Shown piece after piece: positions 29,179 through 38,394 of a DNA stretch of 64,000 nucleotides. The stretch covers positions 1 through 64,000 of the forward strand of contig CAZQHE010000003.1 in assembly GCA_964593155.1 (NCBI GenBank), given 5' to 3'. This stretch comes from JAJRXK01 sp964593155. GTDB taxonomy: Bacteria > Krumholzibacteriota > Krumholzibacteriia > JAJRXK01. The stretch's first letter is position 1; every line of letters begins with the position of its first letter. The notes under the pieces were generated by a model. The model saw only the letters and a program-made list of their open reading frames with translations. It had not been told where the DNA came from and ran no database searches. A program made the position numbers and the translations under genes.

Positions 29179-29724
29179 TCAGCGGACGCCGGCGTCCAAT
29201 GCGGCGGCCAGGTCGGCCGCGTCGCGGAGCCAGTGGACGTGCTCGGCGTGCGCGGGATCGACCTCGTCGACGGCCAGGATCGCCTCGAACACCGGCCGCC
29301 AGGGATCCTCGAAGAGGAACAGCGGCCCCGGAGCCTGGCGGATCGTCAACAGCACCCAGGCCGTGACCCACTCGGACAGGGTCCCGAGCCCGCCCGGGAG
29401 GGCGACGAAGCCGTGCGCCTGGCGGACGAGCGTGGCCAGTCGTGCCACGTAGTCGGGTTCGGTCCACTGGGCGGTGAGATGACCGCTGGGGTCACGCCGG
29501 GGGAAGACCGGGGTGGTCACCCCGATGGCGTCGCCGCCGGCCTCGGTCGCACCGCGGCTGACCGCGTCCATGACGCCGTCGTAGCCTCCGGACAGGACGG
29601 TGATCCCCCGCTCGGCGAGGATCCGGCCCACCGTCTCCGCGGACCGGGCCGCGGGGGACTCGGCTCCGACCCGTGAACTCCCGAAACACACGAAACGTCG
29701 CTCTCGGCGGGTGGTTGGTGACAA
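29179..29724 (-). CDS. LOG-family (lysine decarboxylase-like) protein
   Basis: 181 aa. The nucleotide-binding signature PGGLGTLSE is present, together with VCFGSSRVG at the N-terminus and TVLSGGYDGVMDAVSRGATEAGG, the pattern of the TIGR00725/LOG group. Proteins of this fold include nucleoside-5'-monophosphate phosphoribohydrolases; the second half of the usual PGGxGTxxE motif is conserved here. Apparent TTG start at 29724 with GGGAG 7 nt upstream; no ATG is available near the N-terminus. Cytoplasmic. Divergent from the rhomboid gene. Confidence 0.82.
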   Translation of the reverse strand: MSPTTRRERRFVCFGSSRVGAESPAARSAETVGRILAERGITVLSGGYDGVMDAVSRGATEAGGDAIGVTTPVFPRRDPSGHLTAQWTEPDYVARLATLVRQAHGFVALPGGLGTLSEWVTAWVLLTIRQAPGPLFLFEDPWRPVFEAILAVDEVDPAHAEHVHWLRDAADLAAALDAGVR

Positions 29725-29739
29725 GAATCGACTCCCAGG

Positions 29740-29768
29740 TTGAGGGCGCGGCCCGCTTTGCCGATTAT
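29740..29768 (+). promoter_or_regulatory. Possible promoter for the rhomboid gene
   Basis: TTGAGG (29740-29745) and GATTAT (29763-29768) with a 17-nt spacer, in the only AT-richer patch between the divergent LOG and rhomboid genes. It would give a leader of roughly 120 nt before the ATG at 29893. Confidence 0.35.
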
Positions 29769-29892
29769 CATGGAGGACCGGCCGAGGAAACTGCGTCCAC
29801 GCCGGAACGGGGGAGTCTACTCGCCGCGCGGTCCGACGTCAGCAACACGGCCCCGACCCCGACGAACCGACCGCGCCCCTGGAGTCCGACCC

Positions 29893-30786
29893 ATGCGTGT
29901 CCCACCCGGAGGAGGACCCTTTCGCCGCCCCGGAGGCTCCGGCCGTCCCGGCGGCTTCGGCGGTGGGGGTGGCGGCTTCGGCGGCGGCGGGGTCCGCTTC
30001 GGCCCCGGCGTGCCCATCCCGCCGGTGGTCAAGCAGCTGCTGATCATCAACCTGGCCGTGTTCGTGATCGAGTGGCTGCCCGGCGTCGAGAGCGCCGAGT
30101 TGAACGGGATCTTCGGGCTGGTCCCGGCCGACGTCTTCGCCAGCGGCCGCGTATGGCAGCTGGTCACGTACATGTTCCTGCACGGCGGGCTGTTCCACAT
30201 CCTGTTCAACATGCTGATCCTGTGGATGTTCGGCTCGTCGGTCGAGGCCCGCTGGGGCAGCCGCGACTTCCTCACCTACTACATGATCTGCGGCGTGGGC
30301 GGCGCGCTGCTGAGCTGGATCACCGGTCCGAGCTCGCAGGTCGCCACCATCGGCGCCAGCGGCGCGGTGCTCGGCGTGCTGGTGGCCTACACGCTCATGT
30401 ATCCCGACCGCCAGGTGCTGATCTACTTCCTGTTCCCGATCAAGATGAAGTACCTGATCTGGGTGCTGGTGGCGATCGACCTGCTCGGCGCCTTCAGCGG
30501 CTCGCAGGGGGGCACCGCCCACTTCGCCCACCTGGGTGGTATGGCCACCGGTTTCCTGTTCCTGAAGCAGGACTGGCGCCTGGGGGCCTTCGGGCGGAAG
30601 ATGCGGGCCTCGCGGGCGCGGCGCACCATGCGCAAGCAGGCCGAGCGGCAGGAGCGCGCGCAGCAGTCGGCCAAGGCGAAGCAGGAGGAGATCGATCGGA
30701 TCCTCGAGAAGATCTCCGCGCACGGAATGGACAGCCTGACCCCCGAGGAACTGAAGACCCTCCGTGAAGCATCGCGGCACCACTGA
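29893..30786 (+). CDS. Rhomboid family intramembrane serine protease
   Basis: 297 aa. The first 35 residues are a Gly-rich cytoplasmic tail (GGFGGGGGGFGGGGVRFG-type), then six membrane helices. The catalytic dyad is visible: Ser156 in GASGAVLGV and His213 in HFAHLGG. HGGLFHILFNM is the conserved second-helix motif. A charged helical C-terminal tail of about 70 residues (RARRTMRKQAERQERAQQ) follows. Cleaves single-pass membrane proteins. The start is set by the Gly-rich leader after a CCGACCC stretch; the frame is open 51 codons further upstream. The 3' end overlaps the metallopeptidase gene by 23 nt. Confidence 0.9.
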   Translation: MRVPPGGGPFRRPGGSGRPGGFGGGGGGFGGGGVRFGPGVPIPPVVKQLLIINLAVFVIEWLPGVESAELNGIFGLVPADVFASGRVWQLVTYMFLHGGLFHILFNMLILWMFGSSVEARWGSRDFLTYYMICGVGGALLSWITGPSSQVATIGASGAVLGVLVAYTLMYPDRQVLIYFLFPIKMKYLIWVLVAIDLLGAFSGSQGGTAHFAHLGGMATGFLFLKQDWRLGAFGRKMRASRARRTMRKQAERQERAQQSAKAKQEEIDRILEKISAHGMDSLTPEELKTLREASRHH

Positions 30787-31387
30787 CCCCTTCCCCACCA
30801 CCGTCGAGATCCGTCGCGGACGCCGCCGCACCGTGGAGGTGGCGCTCGAGAACGGACGCTTCGTGGCGCGCGTGCCGCGGAGCGCGGGCGGGCCCGCGCT
30901 CGACGAGTTGATCGGCCGTCTACGGGCGCAGGTGTGGGAGCGGTTGCGGCGAGAGTCGGTGTTCGACGACCACGGCCTGCACCTGCGGGCGCTCGAGGTG
31001 TGCCGGGCGTGGTTCCGCGGCATCGAGCTGCCACCGTTCCGGGTGCGCTTCAGCCGCCGGCAGCACAAGCGCTGGGGAAGCTGCACCTACGACGGACGCA
31101 TGGGGAGGATCCGGATCAGCGCCCACCTCATGGGCCATCCGGTGTGGCTGATCGATTCGATCCTGCACCACGAGATCGCCCACCTGCTGGTGCCCGACCA
31201 CGGTCCACGCTTCCAGGAACTGATGCGGCAGAACCCGCGCCACGAGCGGGCCCAGGGCTATCTCGAGGCGCTGGAGCAGTCGGCGCGGCTGGGCGAAGTG
31301 GCCCCGCTGCGGCTGCGGGCGAGTCTGGACGACCGGCCCGACGACCGGTCGCCCCAACCCGGACTCTTCGAAGCGACGTCCGACTAG
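30764..31387 (+). CDS. YgjP/SprT-like zinc metallopeptidase (M48-related)
   Basis: 207 aa. Zinc site HHEIAHLLVPDHGPRF: HEIAH at residues 136-140 with a downstream HGPRF supplying the third ligand, as in YgjP/DUF45 proteins. KRWGSCTYDGRMGRIRI is the usual preceding block. GTG start inside the end of the rhomboid gene (23-nt overlap), so synthesis is probably coupled. Function in this family is poorly known; some are linked to proteolysis during DNA repair or stress. The TAG stop shares its CTAG with the TAG of the convergent RNase gene. Confidence 0.88.
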   Translation: MKHRGTTDPFPTTVEIRRGRRRTVEVALENGRFVARVPRSAGGPALDELIGRLRAQVWERLRRESVFDDHGLHLRALEVCRAWFRGIELPPFRVRFSRRQHKRWGSCTYDGRMGRIRISAHLMGHPVWLIDSILHHEIAHLLVPDHGPRFQELMRQNPRHERAQGYLEALEQSARLGEVAPLRLRASLDDRPDDRSPQPGLFEATSD

Positions 31388-34300
31388 CGCTTCTTCTGAT
31401 CGAGCGTCTTGCCGGTGCCGATCATGCGCGTCGGCGTGCCGACCTGGCGCGTGCGACGGCGGCGGCGACGGCGACGCGCGCGGGGATCCTCGTCGCCCTC
31501 GTCCTCGTCTTCGCCCTCGTCGTCCGGCGCGGACTCCGGCGCGGACNNNNNNNNNNNNNNNNNNNNNNNNNNNNNNNNNNNNNNNNNNNNNNNNNNNNNN
31601 NNNNNNNNNNNNNNNNNNNNNNNNNNNNNNNNNNNNNNNNNNNNNNGTCGCCCTCGTCCTCGTCTTCGCCCTCGTCGTCCGGCGCGGACTCCGGCGCGGA
31701 CGACCGTGGGCTCGTCTGCGGGCTCGCCGGCTCTTCGTGCTCGGATTCCTCGCTCCGACCGCGGTCCTCCGGTTCCGGGGCGGGTGCGTCCTCGCGCGAG
31801 GGTTCTCCGCCGGACGGGGCGGACTCGGACTCGGGCACCGGACGCACGTAGCCTTCGGCCGTGTCGATCGCGCCTTCCACGTCGGCGACCGTCTCGGGGC
31901 TGTCGGCCGCGCTCTCCTCGGAGCGACGGCGCCCCCGGCGCGAGCGCCGCTCCCGCGACGGACGCTCCTCGCGGGAGCGCTCCCCGCGGGATCGCCCTTC
32001 CCGGGGGCGATCTTCGCGGGGGCGATCTTCGCGGGAGCGCGGCTCGCGAGAGTCCTCCTCGAGGCGTGCCCGCTCCTGGCGCGACGTGTCGTCGCCGGGA
32101 GCCGTGTGCCGCGGTGATTCGTCGGCCGGACCCTCGGCGCCGGTGGTGGACGACGCCGTCGTGCCGGTCTGGGTACGGCGGCTTCGCGAACGGCGGCGAC
32201 GGCGGGTGGTGCGGCGCTCGGAGCGCTCCTCGCCCTCGGTCGACGCCGCCTCCCCGGCCCCGGTGTCCGATTCGGCCGGGCGGGTCTCGCCGCGTTCGGC
32301 TGGGTGGGTCTCGCCACGCTCGGCCGGCACGGACGCCCCCCGTTCACGCGGGGCCTTCTCGCCACGCGGGGCCTTCTCGCCACCCTCGGTCGAGGTCGGA
32401 TCCTGCGAGGCCTCGGTCGCGGCGCTCTCTTCGCTCCGCGCGCTACGGCGGCGCCCCCGTCCGCCGCGGCGACCACGACGCCGGCGACGCTTCGGCCGCT
32501 CGCCTTCCTGCTGCTGCGGTGCCTGGCCACCGGCCGTGGCCTCGGCCGCGACCTCGCCCTGCCCTTCCGAAGCAGAGGTCGTCTCCCGGGCCGGGCGCTC
32601 GGAGGCCTTGTCCTCCTCGGGTCGGCGCCGGCGACGGCGACGGCGCTCCCCGTTCTCGCGTGCGGCCGCTTCCTCGCGTTTCTCCTCGCGGTCGCGCTCG
32701 CGACCACGCGGGCGACGCTCGCGCTCGGGCTCGCCGGACTCGGAGCGGCGACGGCGACGACGACGGGAGTCGCGCCCCTCGGCGGCGGCCGGTTCCTCCT
32801 CGCGGTCACGCTCGCGGCCGCGACGGCGGCGTCCGCCGCGCTCCTGTTCCTGATCACCCCGGCCGCGACGCTGCTCGTCACCGCCGCCGCGCTGGTCGGA
32901 CTTCTCGATCTCTGCCACCAGATCCTTGCGCCGCTGCAGCGACACGATCTGGAATTCCTCGCGGTGAAGGCGCGCGTCGTCGATCACGTCGATCTGGATC
33001 CCGGTCGAGCGCTCGATCTGCTGGACCGAGTTCGCCCGCTCGCTCATGAGCTGCAGGGCCAGCGTGGGATTCGCGCGCACCTGCACGGCCTTCTCGTTGC
33101 GCGTCGCGCCCAGCTTGGTGAGCAGGCGCTCGACCTTGTTCGCGAGGGTGTCGACCGACAACACCTGCCCCGAGCCGTTGCAGTACGGACAGTTGTCGCT
33201 CAGACGATCCTTGAGTGATTCCTGCACGCGCTGGCGGCTCATCTCGATCAGGCCGAGTTCGCTCACCGCGAAGGTCTTCGTGCGGCTGCGATCGCGCTTG
33301 AGGTGCTGACGCAGCTCGGCCAGGACCTTGCGCTTGTCGTCCTCGCTGTCCATGTCGATGAAGTCGAGGACGATGATCCCGCCCACGTCGCGCAGGCGGA
33401 GCTGCCGCGCGATCTCCTTGGCCGCGAGCATGTTCGTCTTGAAGATGGTCTCGGCCTGGTTCTTCTTGCCGATGAAGCGACCGGTGTTGACGTCGATCGC
33501 GACCAGGGCCTCGGTCTGTTCGATCACGAGGAAGCCCCCGCGCTTCATCCAGACCTTCTTGTCGAGGCTCTTCTTCAGCTCGGCCTCGATCCCGAACTTG
33601 TCGAAGACCGGCAGGTCGCCCTGGTACAGGTGGATGCGGTCGCGCAGATCGGGCGAGAAGGTCTTCACGTACTGCATCAGCCGCTGGTGGTCCTCCTTGC
33701 TGTCGACCACCACCGAATCGACGTCGTCCTTGAAGATGTCGCGGATCAGGCTGACGATCAGGCCGACGTCCTCGTGGACCACCGCCGGCGCCTTGGACTG
33801 GTGCGCCGTGTGCTGGATCTCCTTCCAGAGATCCCGCAGGTACTGCATGTCGCGCTCGATCATCTTGGCGTCCTGACCGATCGCCGCGGTGCGGATGATG
33901 AACGCCCCCGCCTCGTCCTCGGGCTTCAGGTCGGACAGGATGCTCTTGAGCCGGCCACGCTCCTTGCGGTCTTCGATCTTGCGGCTCACGCCCACGTGGT
34001 CGCCCTTGGGCATGAGTACCATGAAGCGACCAGGCAGGCTGATGTCGGCGGTCAGACGCGGACCCTTGGTACCGATGACCTCCTTGGTCACCTGCACGAG
34101 GATCTCGTCGCCCTCCTTGAGCATGGTCTCGATGGGGCGCAGGCCCTCGCGGCGGCGTCCCCGGCCACGTCCCCGGCCACGGCCACGATCGTCGTCGTCG
34201 ACGGGGTCGTCGTGGACCAGGTCGGAGACGTGGAGGAAGCCTCCCTTCTCCATGCCGATGTCGACGAAGGCGGCCTGCAGGCCGGGACGGACGGCGGTGA

Positions 34301-34436
34301 CCACGCCCTTGTACACGTTGCCGACCGCACGCTTGTGGTCGGCGCGCTCCATCATGAACTCGACGACCTCACGGTCCTCGAGGAGCGCGACGCGGACTTC
34401 GTTGGGGCTGGAGTTGATGACGATCTCTTTGTGCAT
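31384..34436 (-). CDS. rng: RNase E/G endoribonuclease with long charged tail (interrupted by an assembly gap)
   Basis: Acts in mRNA decay and rRNA maturation. Start at the ATG of MHKEIVINSSPNEVRVALLE, the RNase G-type beginning. Then an S1-like RNA-binding segment (VYKGVVTAVRPGLQAAFVDIG), DVNTGRFIGKK and IVLDFIDM (the catalytic aspartates), and the zinc-link CPYCNGSGQV. After about residue 520 comes a tail of about 440 residues rich in Arg, Glu, Ser and Pro, probably a disordered degradosome/RNA-binding scaffold. The sequence is broken by 100 Ns at 31547, but flanking 55-nt copies are identical. Removing the Ns and one copy leaves 2898 nt, one clean frame of 965 codons ending at TAG 31384-31386. 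So the gene is intact in reality. The start is 20 nt after the upstream radical-SAM-linked gene's stop. Confidence 0.9.
31492..31701. other. Assembly gap of 100 Ns between identical 55-nt ends
   Basis: The Ns fill 31547-31646. The 55 bases before them (31492-31546) are identical to the 55 bases after them (31647-31701). An exact 55-nt shared end matches a k=55 assembly graph overlap, so the contigs actually overlap and the true distance is negative. The gap falls in the low-complexity tail of the RNase E/G gene, whose repeats explain why the assembler stopped. Confidence 0.85.
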
Positions 34437-34456
34437 GACGGCTGTCTCGACCTCGT

Positions 34457-36721
34457 TCAAGCGCAGAGCTTCGCCTTCGCGCGGAGTCGTCGTTCGACTC
34501 CGCGGGCCTGCTCGATCGGGGTGACGAGTCGCTCGCGACCCGCGTCGTTCTCGATCGTCAGCAGGCGAAGGCGTTGCAGGGGAATGCATCGGACGTCCAC
34601 CGCGGCTTCCTCCAGACCGCGACGCAGCACGTCGCGCGGGCGGCAGCGCGATCCCGGTCCCCGGACGTCGAGCGCGAACACCAGGCGATGCTCGTCGTCG
34701 GGGCCTTCGGAGATCCGGACGTCACGGAGCTGATTGATCGGGTCGTCGGGATCGTCGGTGCACGGATGGTCGGCACCGATCCGACGACTCCAGGCCTCGA
34801 GGCGAGCGAGACTGCTCGCACGGGCCGTTGCGTCGTTCCACAGGGAGGGAGCGAGGCGCGCCTGGTATTCGGTCAACGCCACGCGGGAGAGCGCCACGTC
34901 GTTCCCGTGCGCGGGAACGAAGAGCATGCGGTGCAGCTGCAGGTCGTCCGGCAGGTGCGGGCGCAGGCGCTCCAGAAGATCGGGAACCCGGTGGACCAGG
35001 CCGAGGTCGACGACCTCGGCCAGCCCCTCGATTCCCGTGGGCAACGAAGGACCGAAGCTGAGCTTCGGGCGGGGTTGGGCCACCCCGGAGGTGGCCAGGG
35101 GAACCTCCGCGCGCGCGCAGGCGCGCAGGAAGAGCTCGGTGACCTCGCCGGCACCGAGGAACCGCAGCCGGCCGCGCTTGGCGAACTCGACGCGGTGATC
35201 GAACTGCCGCGGAACCAACGCCTGCCAGCGCGTCCAGCGGTCGGCGCGCTTCTTCTTCCCACCTCGACGCGCGCGGCGACGACGCGACCCGGACGACTTG
35301 CCATCGGCGGCCGCCGGCGGCGTCTCGACGGCCGGTGGCCGGAAGCCGGTGGGAGCACACACGCCCGTCGGGTCGGTGAGCGGGACGGGGTCGAAGGCCT
35401 CGGACCCGGGAAGTTCCGGCCCCGCGCTCAGGGCCTCGCGCCAGACCACCACGTCGAGCGCAGCGTCGCTGTCGGCCCGTCGTCCTCCCCGCTCGTGCAC
35501 CCGCTCGAGAACCGGAGCCGCGTCCGATCCAGCGCGCCGCAGCAGGGTCTCGATCGCCGGCAGAGCCGGCGGCACGGTCTCCACGCGCATGCGCTTGGTC
35601 GGCAACTGCTCCCGCAGGGCGGCGAGCGTCGCCGCCGCGACCGCCGGTCGGATGGCCGGACCCTCGTCGGGCACGAAGCACCCCACCCGCACGACCACCT
35701 GCCGAGCGCCGCGCGGGGCGACCGAGACCACGTCGTCGACGAGGCGGCCGATCGAGGCGCGGTCGGCGTCGGTCTCGCCGGGCAGGCCGATCACGAAGTC
35801 CAGCTGCACGGCCCCGGCCTCGTCGGCGAAAGCCGCGGTCACGGCCGCACCGAGGGTCTCGGCGTCGATCAGACCGTGGCGCTCGCGCACGGATGCCGAG
35901 CCGCTGCCCACGAAGACCTGCTCGGTGAACGAGTCCCCACGGCCGGCCACCCGTCGGCGCGGCGTTCGGTGCAGGGCGTCGGTGCCGCCCAGGACCAGCC
36001 AGGCCGACGACTCGTCCCTGCGCGGCCCGCGCGGGGTCAGCAGCTGCTCGTCGTCACTGCGGCCCAGCACCGGACCGTCCGGTGCCGGCCGCGCGGTGAG
36101 GATTCCGTCGGTCGCGGCCGGGGTGGCGCCGAGACAGGACGCGAGCATGCCGTCGCGTCGGAGGGCGGAGGCAGGGACGACGGCGTCGCCGTGAACGGCG
36201 GCCAGCTCCGGAATCCGCTCGGCCCCCGGGCCGCTGAGGATCACCCGGGGCACACGCCCGCGACGTCGCGCTCGGTGGTCGACCCCGGCGCAGACGAACA
36301 CGCTCAGCAGGCCCAGCAGCTGCAACGGGCTCTCGAGCCATACGAGCCACACGGGCACGTCGGCCAGCGGTTGCAGGCTCGGGCGTGCGAACCACGGGAT
36401 CCCGTGCTGCACCAGTGCGCGCTCGACGTCGGGCGCGGGGGCACAGGCGAGTCCGATTCGTACTTCGGGCGGGAGAAGTGCGGATTCGAAGAGCGGCCGC
36501 AGGGCCTCGGGCGTGTCGGGTCCCTCGGCGAGGGACGGCCAGATCCACGCGATGTCGGGCGCGCCGTCCGCGTTACGGAAGTCCCCCTCGAAGGGGCCCA
36601 GCAGCCGGCTCGGGCGCTCAAGACGGGGAAGGATCTCCCGGTCGAGCAGCTCCGCCAGGCGCTCCGCGCGGACCGCGACGGCTCCGTCTCCGCTGACCAC
36701 CCCGCGGTGGTCCTCGATCAC
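34457..36721 (-). CDS. Radical-SAM-linked DUF2344 protein with degenerate radical SAM domain
   Basis: 754 aa. The C-terminal part (from about residue 515: HRVEFAKRGRLRFLGAGEVTELFLRACARAEVPLATSG, then PRPKLSFGPSLPTGIEG) is the TIGR03936/DUF2344 domain normally fused to or next to a B12-binding radical SAM protein. The N-terminal part retains the family's frame (RPSRLLGPFEGDFRN, then RIGLACAPAPDVERALVQHGIPWFARPSLQPLADV) but has no CxxxCxxC motif: the expected cluster region reads LLTPRGPRRDESSAWLVLGG. So the radical chemistry is presumably lost. GTG start. The pairing with RNase E/G 20 nt downstream is conserved in bacteria. Function unknown. Confidence 0.78.
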   Translation of the reverse strand: MIEDHRGVVSGDGAVAVRAERLAELLDREILPRLERPSRLLGPFEGDFRNADGAPDIAWIWPSLAEGPDTPEALRPLFESALLPPEVRIGLACAPAPDVERALVQHGIPWFARPSLQPLADVPVWLVWLESPLQLLGLLSVFVCAGVDHRARRRGRVPRVILSGPGAERIPELAAVHGDAVVPASALRRDGMLASCLGATPAATDGILTARPAPDGPVLGRSDDEQLLTPRGPRRDESSAWLVLGGTDALHRTPRRRVAGRGDSFTEQVFVGSGSASVRERHGLIDAETLGAAVTAAFADEAGAVQLDFVIGLPGETDADRASIGRLVDDVVSVAPRGARQVVVRVGCFVPDEGPAIRPAVAAATLAALREQLPTKRMRVETVPPALPAIETLLRRAGSDAAPVLERVHERGGRRADSDAALDVVVWREALSAGPELPGSEAFDPVPLTDPTGVCAPTGFRPPAVETPPAAADGKSSGSRRRRARRGGKKKRADRWTRWQALVPRQFDHRVEFAKRGRLRFLGAGEVTELFLRACARAEVPLATSGVAQPRPKLSFGPSLPTGIEGLAEVVDLGLVHRVPDLLERLRPHLPDDLQLHRMLFVPAHGNDVALSRVALTEYQARLAPSLWNDATARASSLARLEAWSRRIGADHPCTDDPDDPINQLRDVRISEGPDDEHRLVFALDVRGPGSRCRPRDVLRRGLEEAAVDVRCIPLQRLRLLTIENDAGRERLVTPIEQARGVERRLRAKAKLCA

Positions 36722-37184
36722 GAGCGGGACCGGTCCAGGTCTACGAGTGTCTCGACTCCGGACCGCCAGCAGCGCTCACGACGCGCTCGGCGATCCACGG
36801 CAGGAGGTGTGGCCGAGCAGACGGCGAGCGCGCGATCCGGCGCGCGGCAGGCGGCACGCGGTCCGACTCCGTGCCCGGACGAGACACCACGTCCTCGGGC
36901 CGGGGGTGCGCCCGCGGGAGACCCGCCGGGGGCTGCGGCGCACACGGAATCGACGGAGCGGCCACACGGCTCCCTCGCGGCAAACCATAGACCCGACAGC
37001 GAGTTTCGGCCAGCGTGGGTTCACATCCCGGACGAGGACCGGGCCGAATAGCCCCGCACCGCTTCCGGACTGGCGGCCCGGGCCGCATTGGACCATCGTC
37101 GCAATCTCCGACCGGCCGCCGCGCACGCGGCCGCCCAAGCCCGATCCCGCCGGCCAGACGCCGGCTCTTTCGGAAGGAACGACG
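36722..37184. other. Intergenic region, nothing recognised
   Basis: 463 nt between the divergent radical-SAM-linked gene and the DinB remnant. Open frames are Arg/Pro-rich translations without starts or plausible folds. A GGAAGGA ribosome site at the 3' end belongs to the DinB remnant. No convincing promoter, hairpin or RNA element was seen. Confidence 0.5.
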
Positions 37185-37375
37185 ATGTCCGTGATCGACG
37201 CCCTCGTCGCCGAGCTCGACCAGGAGCTCGCATCGACCTGCCGCGGGCCGCGGTGCTGCGCAGCTTCGCGCTCAACCACCTCTCCCATCATCGCGGACAG
37301 CTCACGGTGTACCTGCGGCTGATCGGCGCTCCGGTTCCCGGCGTGTACGGGCCGTCCGCCGACGAGACCACGTGA
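37185..37375 (+). pseudogene. DinB-family remnant with internal deletion and frameshift
   Basis: A good GGAAGGA site and ATG start MSVIDALVAELDQELAST, a normal DinB/DfsB N-terminus. After about 20 codons that frame turns to nonsense. A different frame then continues with DLPRAAVLRSFALNHLSHHRGQL, then GAPVPGVYGPSADE, the conserved C-terminal end of DinB proteins (metal-binding HHRGQL motif) and stops at 37375. The expected ~100 central codons, including the first metal ligand, are missing. The junction lies near position 37230. This is one gene that has lost its middle by a deletion out of frame. The stop still overlaps the GTG of the EamA gene (GTGA). Confidence 0.75.
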
Positions 37376-38256
37376 ACCGCCTGCTCGGCTCCGGACCCCT
37401 GCTCATGGTGTTGGCCTCGCTGGCCTTCACCACCATGGTGGCCTGCGCCCGCTTCGCCCGGCAGGAGATGGCCGGGGTCGAGCTGGTGTTCTGGCGGGCC
37501 GTGATCTCGCTGCCCCTGCTCGTGATCGCGGCCCGCGGCGTGCGCCTGATGATCGGCCCGGGGCGGGGGGCCCTGATCCTCCGTTCCGCCCTCGGATTCT
37601 GCGCCATGACCTGCTTCTACGTGGCCGCGCGCGAGGTCGATCTGCTCACCCTCTCGCTGATCATGCGTCTGCAGCCGATCCTGGTGACCCTGGCCGCGCC
37701 CGTGGTCCTCGACACCAGCGAGTACGCCGGCCGCGGTGCGATCGTGGCCGCGATGTTCGGGTTCGCCGGTAGCGCCCTGCTCGCCGCGCCGAAGCTGCAG
37801 GCCGGGTCGTGGATGATCCTCTTCGCGCTCGGGGCTCCCGTCTTCTCGGCCGGGGCCCACCTCGCCCTGCGGCGCGTGGCCCCGCACAACAGCGGCACGG
37901 CCATCGTGACCTGGTTCCACCTGATCATGATCCCCCTCGCCCTCGGCGGAGCCGCCGCGACGGGTGGCAGCATGCCGACCGTACCCGCGAACGCCATCCT
38001 CTGGCCGGTGCTGGGCGTCGGTCTGTTCGCCACCGTGGGACAGCTCCTGATGACGCGTGCGTACGGCGTGGAACGGGCGTCCCTGGTGGCCTCGGCGTCG
38101 TACGCGGGCGTGTTGTTCGCCCTCGTCTACGACCTCTTCCTGTTCGGCGAGTCCCCGACCTGGTGGGCCCTGCCGGGGGGCGCGATGGTGATCGGTTCCA
38201 GCCTGTGGCTCGTGATCCGCGCGCAGCGGAAGCGCGCGATCGGAATGGTGCACTGA
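37372..38256 (+). CDS. EamA/DMT-family transporter
   Basis: 294 aa with ten predicted membrane helices in two EamA repeats. The first repeat ends near APVVLDTSEYAGRG and the second begins near QAGSWMILFALGAPVFSAGAHLALR. Motifs AGVELVFWRAVISLPLL and the second-repeat ERASLVASASYAGVLFALVYDLFLFGE fit drug/metabolite exporters. Substrate unknown. GTG start overlapping the DinB remnant's stop, suggesting the two genes were once coupled. Transcription ends at the hairpin at 38261-38293. Confidence 0.87.
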   Translation: MNRLLGSGPLLMVLASLAFTTMVACARFARQEMAGVELVFWRAVISLPLLVIAARGVRLMIGPGRGALILRSALGFCAMTCFYVAAREVDLLTLSLIMRLQPILVTLAAPVVLDTSEYAGRGAIVAAMFGFAGSALLAAPKLQAGSWMILFALGAPVFSAGAHLALRRVAPHNSGTAIVTWFHLIMIPLALGGAAATGGSMPTVPANAILWPVLGVGLFATVGQLLMTRAYGVERASLVASASYAGVLFALVYDLFLFGESPTWWALPGGAMVIGSSLWLVIRAQRKRAIGMVH

Positions 38257-38260
38257 CCCA

Positions 38261-38293
38261 GCCGGGGAACACACGTGGACGTGATCCCCCGGC
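38261..38293 (+). terminator. Hairpin between convergent EamA and lipoprotein genes
   Basis: GCCGGGG (38261-38267) pairs with CCCCGGC (38287-38293), with an inner CACG/CGTG pairing within the loop. It starts 4 nt past the EamA stop. No T-tract; could work in both directions. Confidence 0.45.
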
Positions 38294-38394
38294 GAGAGCG
38301 TTCCCTCGGGGCTCGAGTTCGTCCGCGTCGACACCGTCGGGCCTCTGCGCGGTGGGCCAGAGGTCACGATGCGGCGCTGGTCGCCGCGTCCGGC

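Noticed and set aside
36722..37184. Small gene in the gap before the DinB remnant
   Set aside because: All frames are short, Arg/Pro-rich and without a ribosome site.
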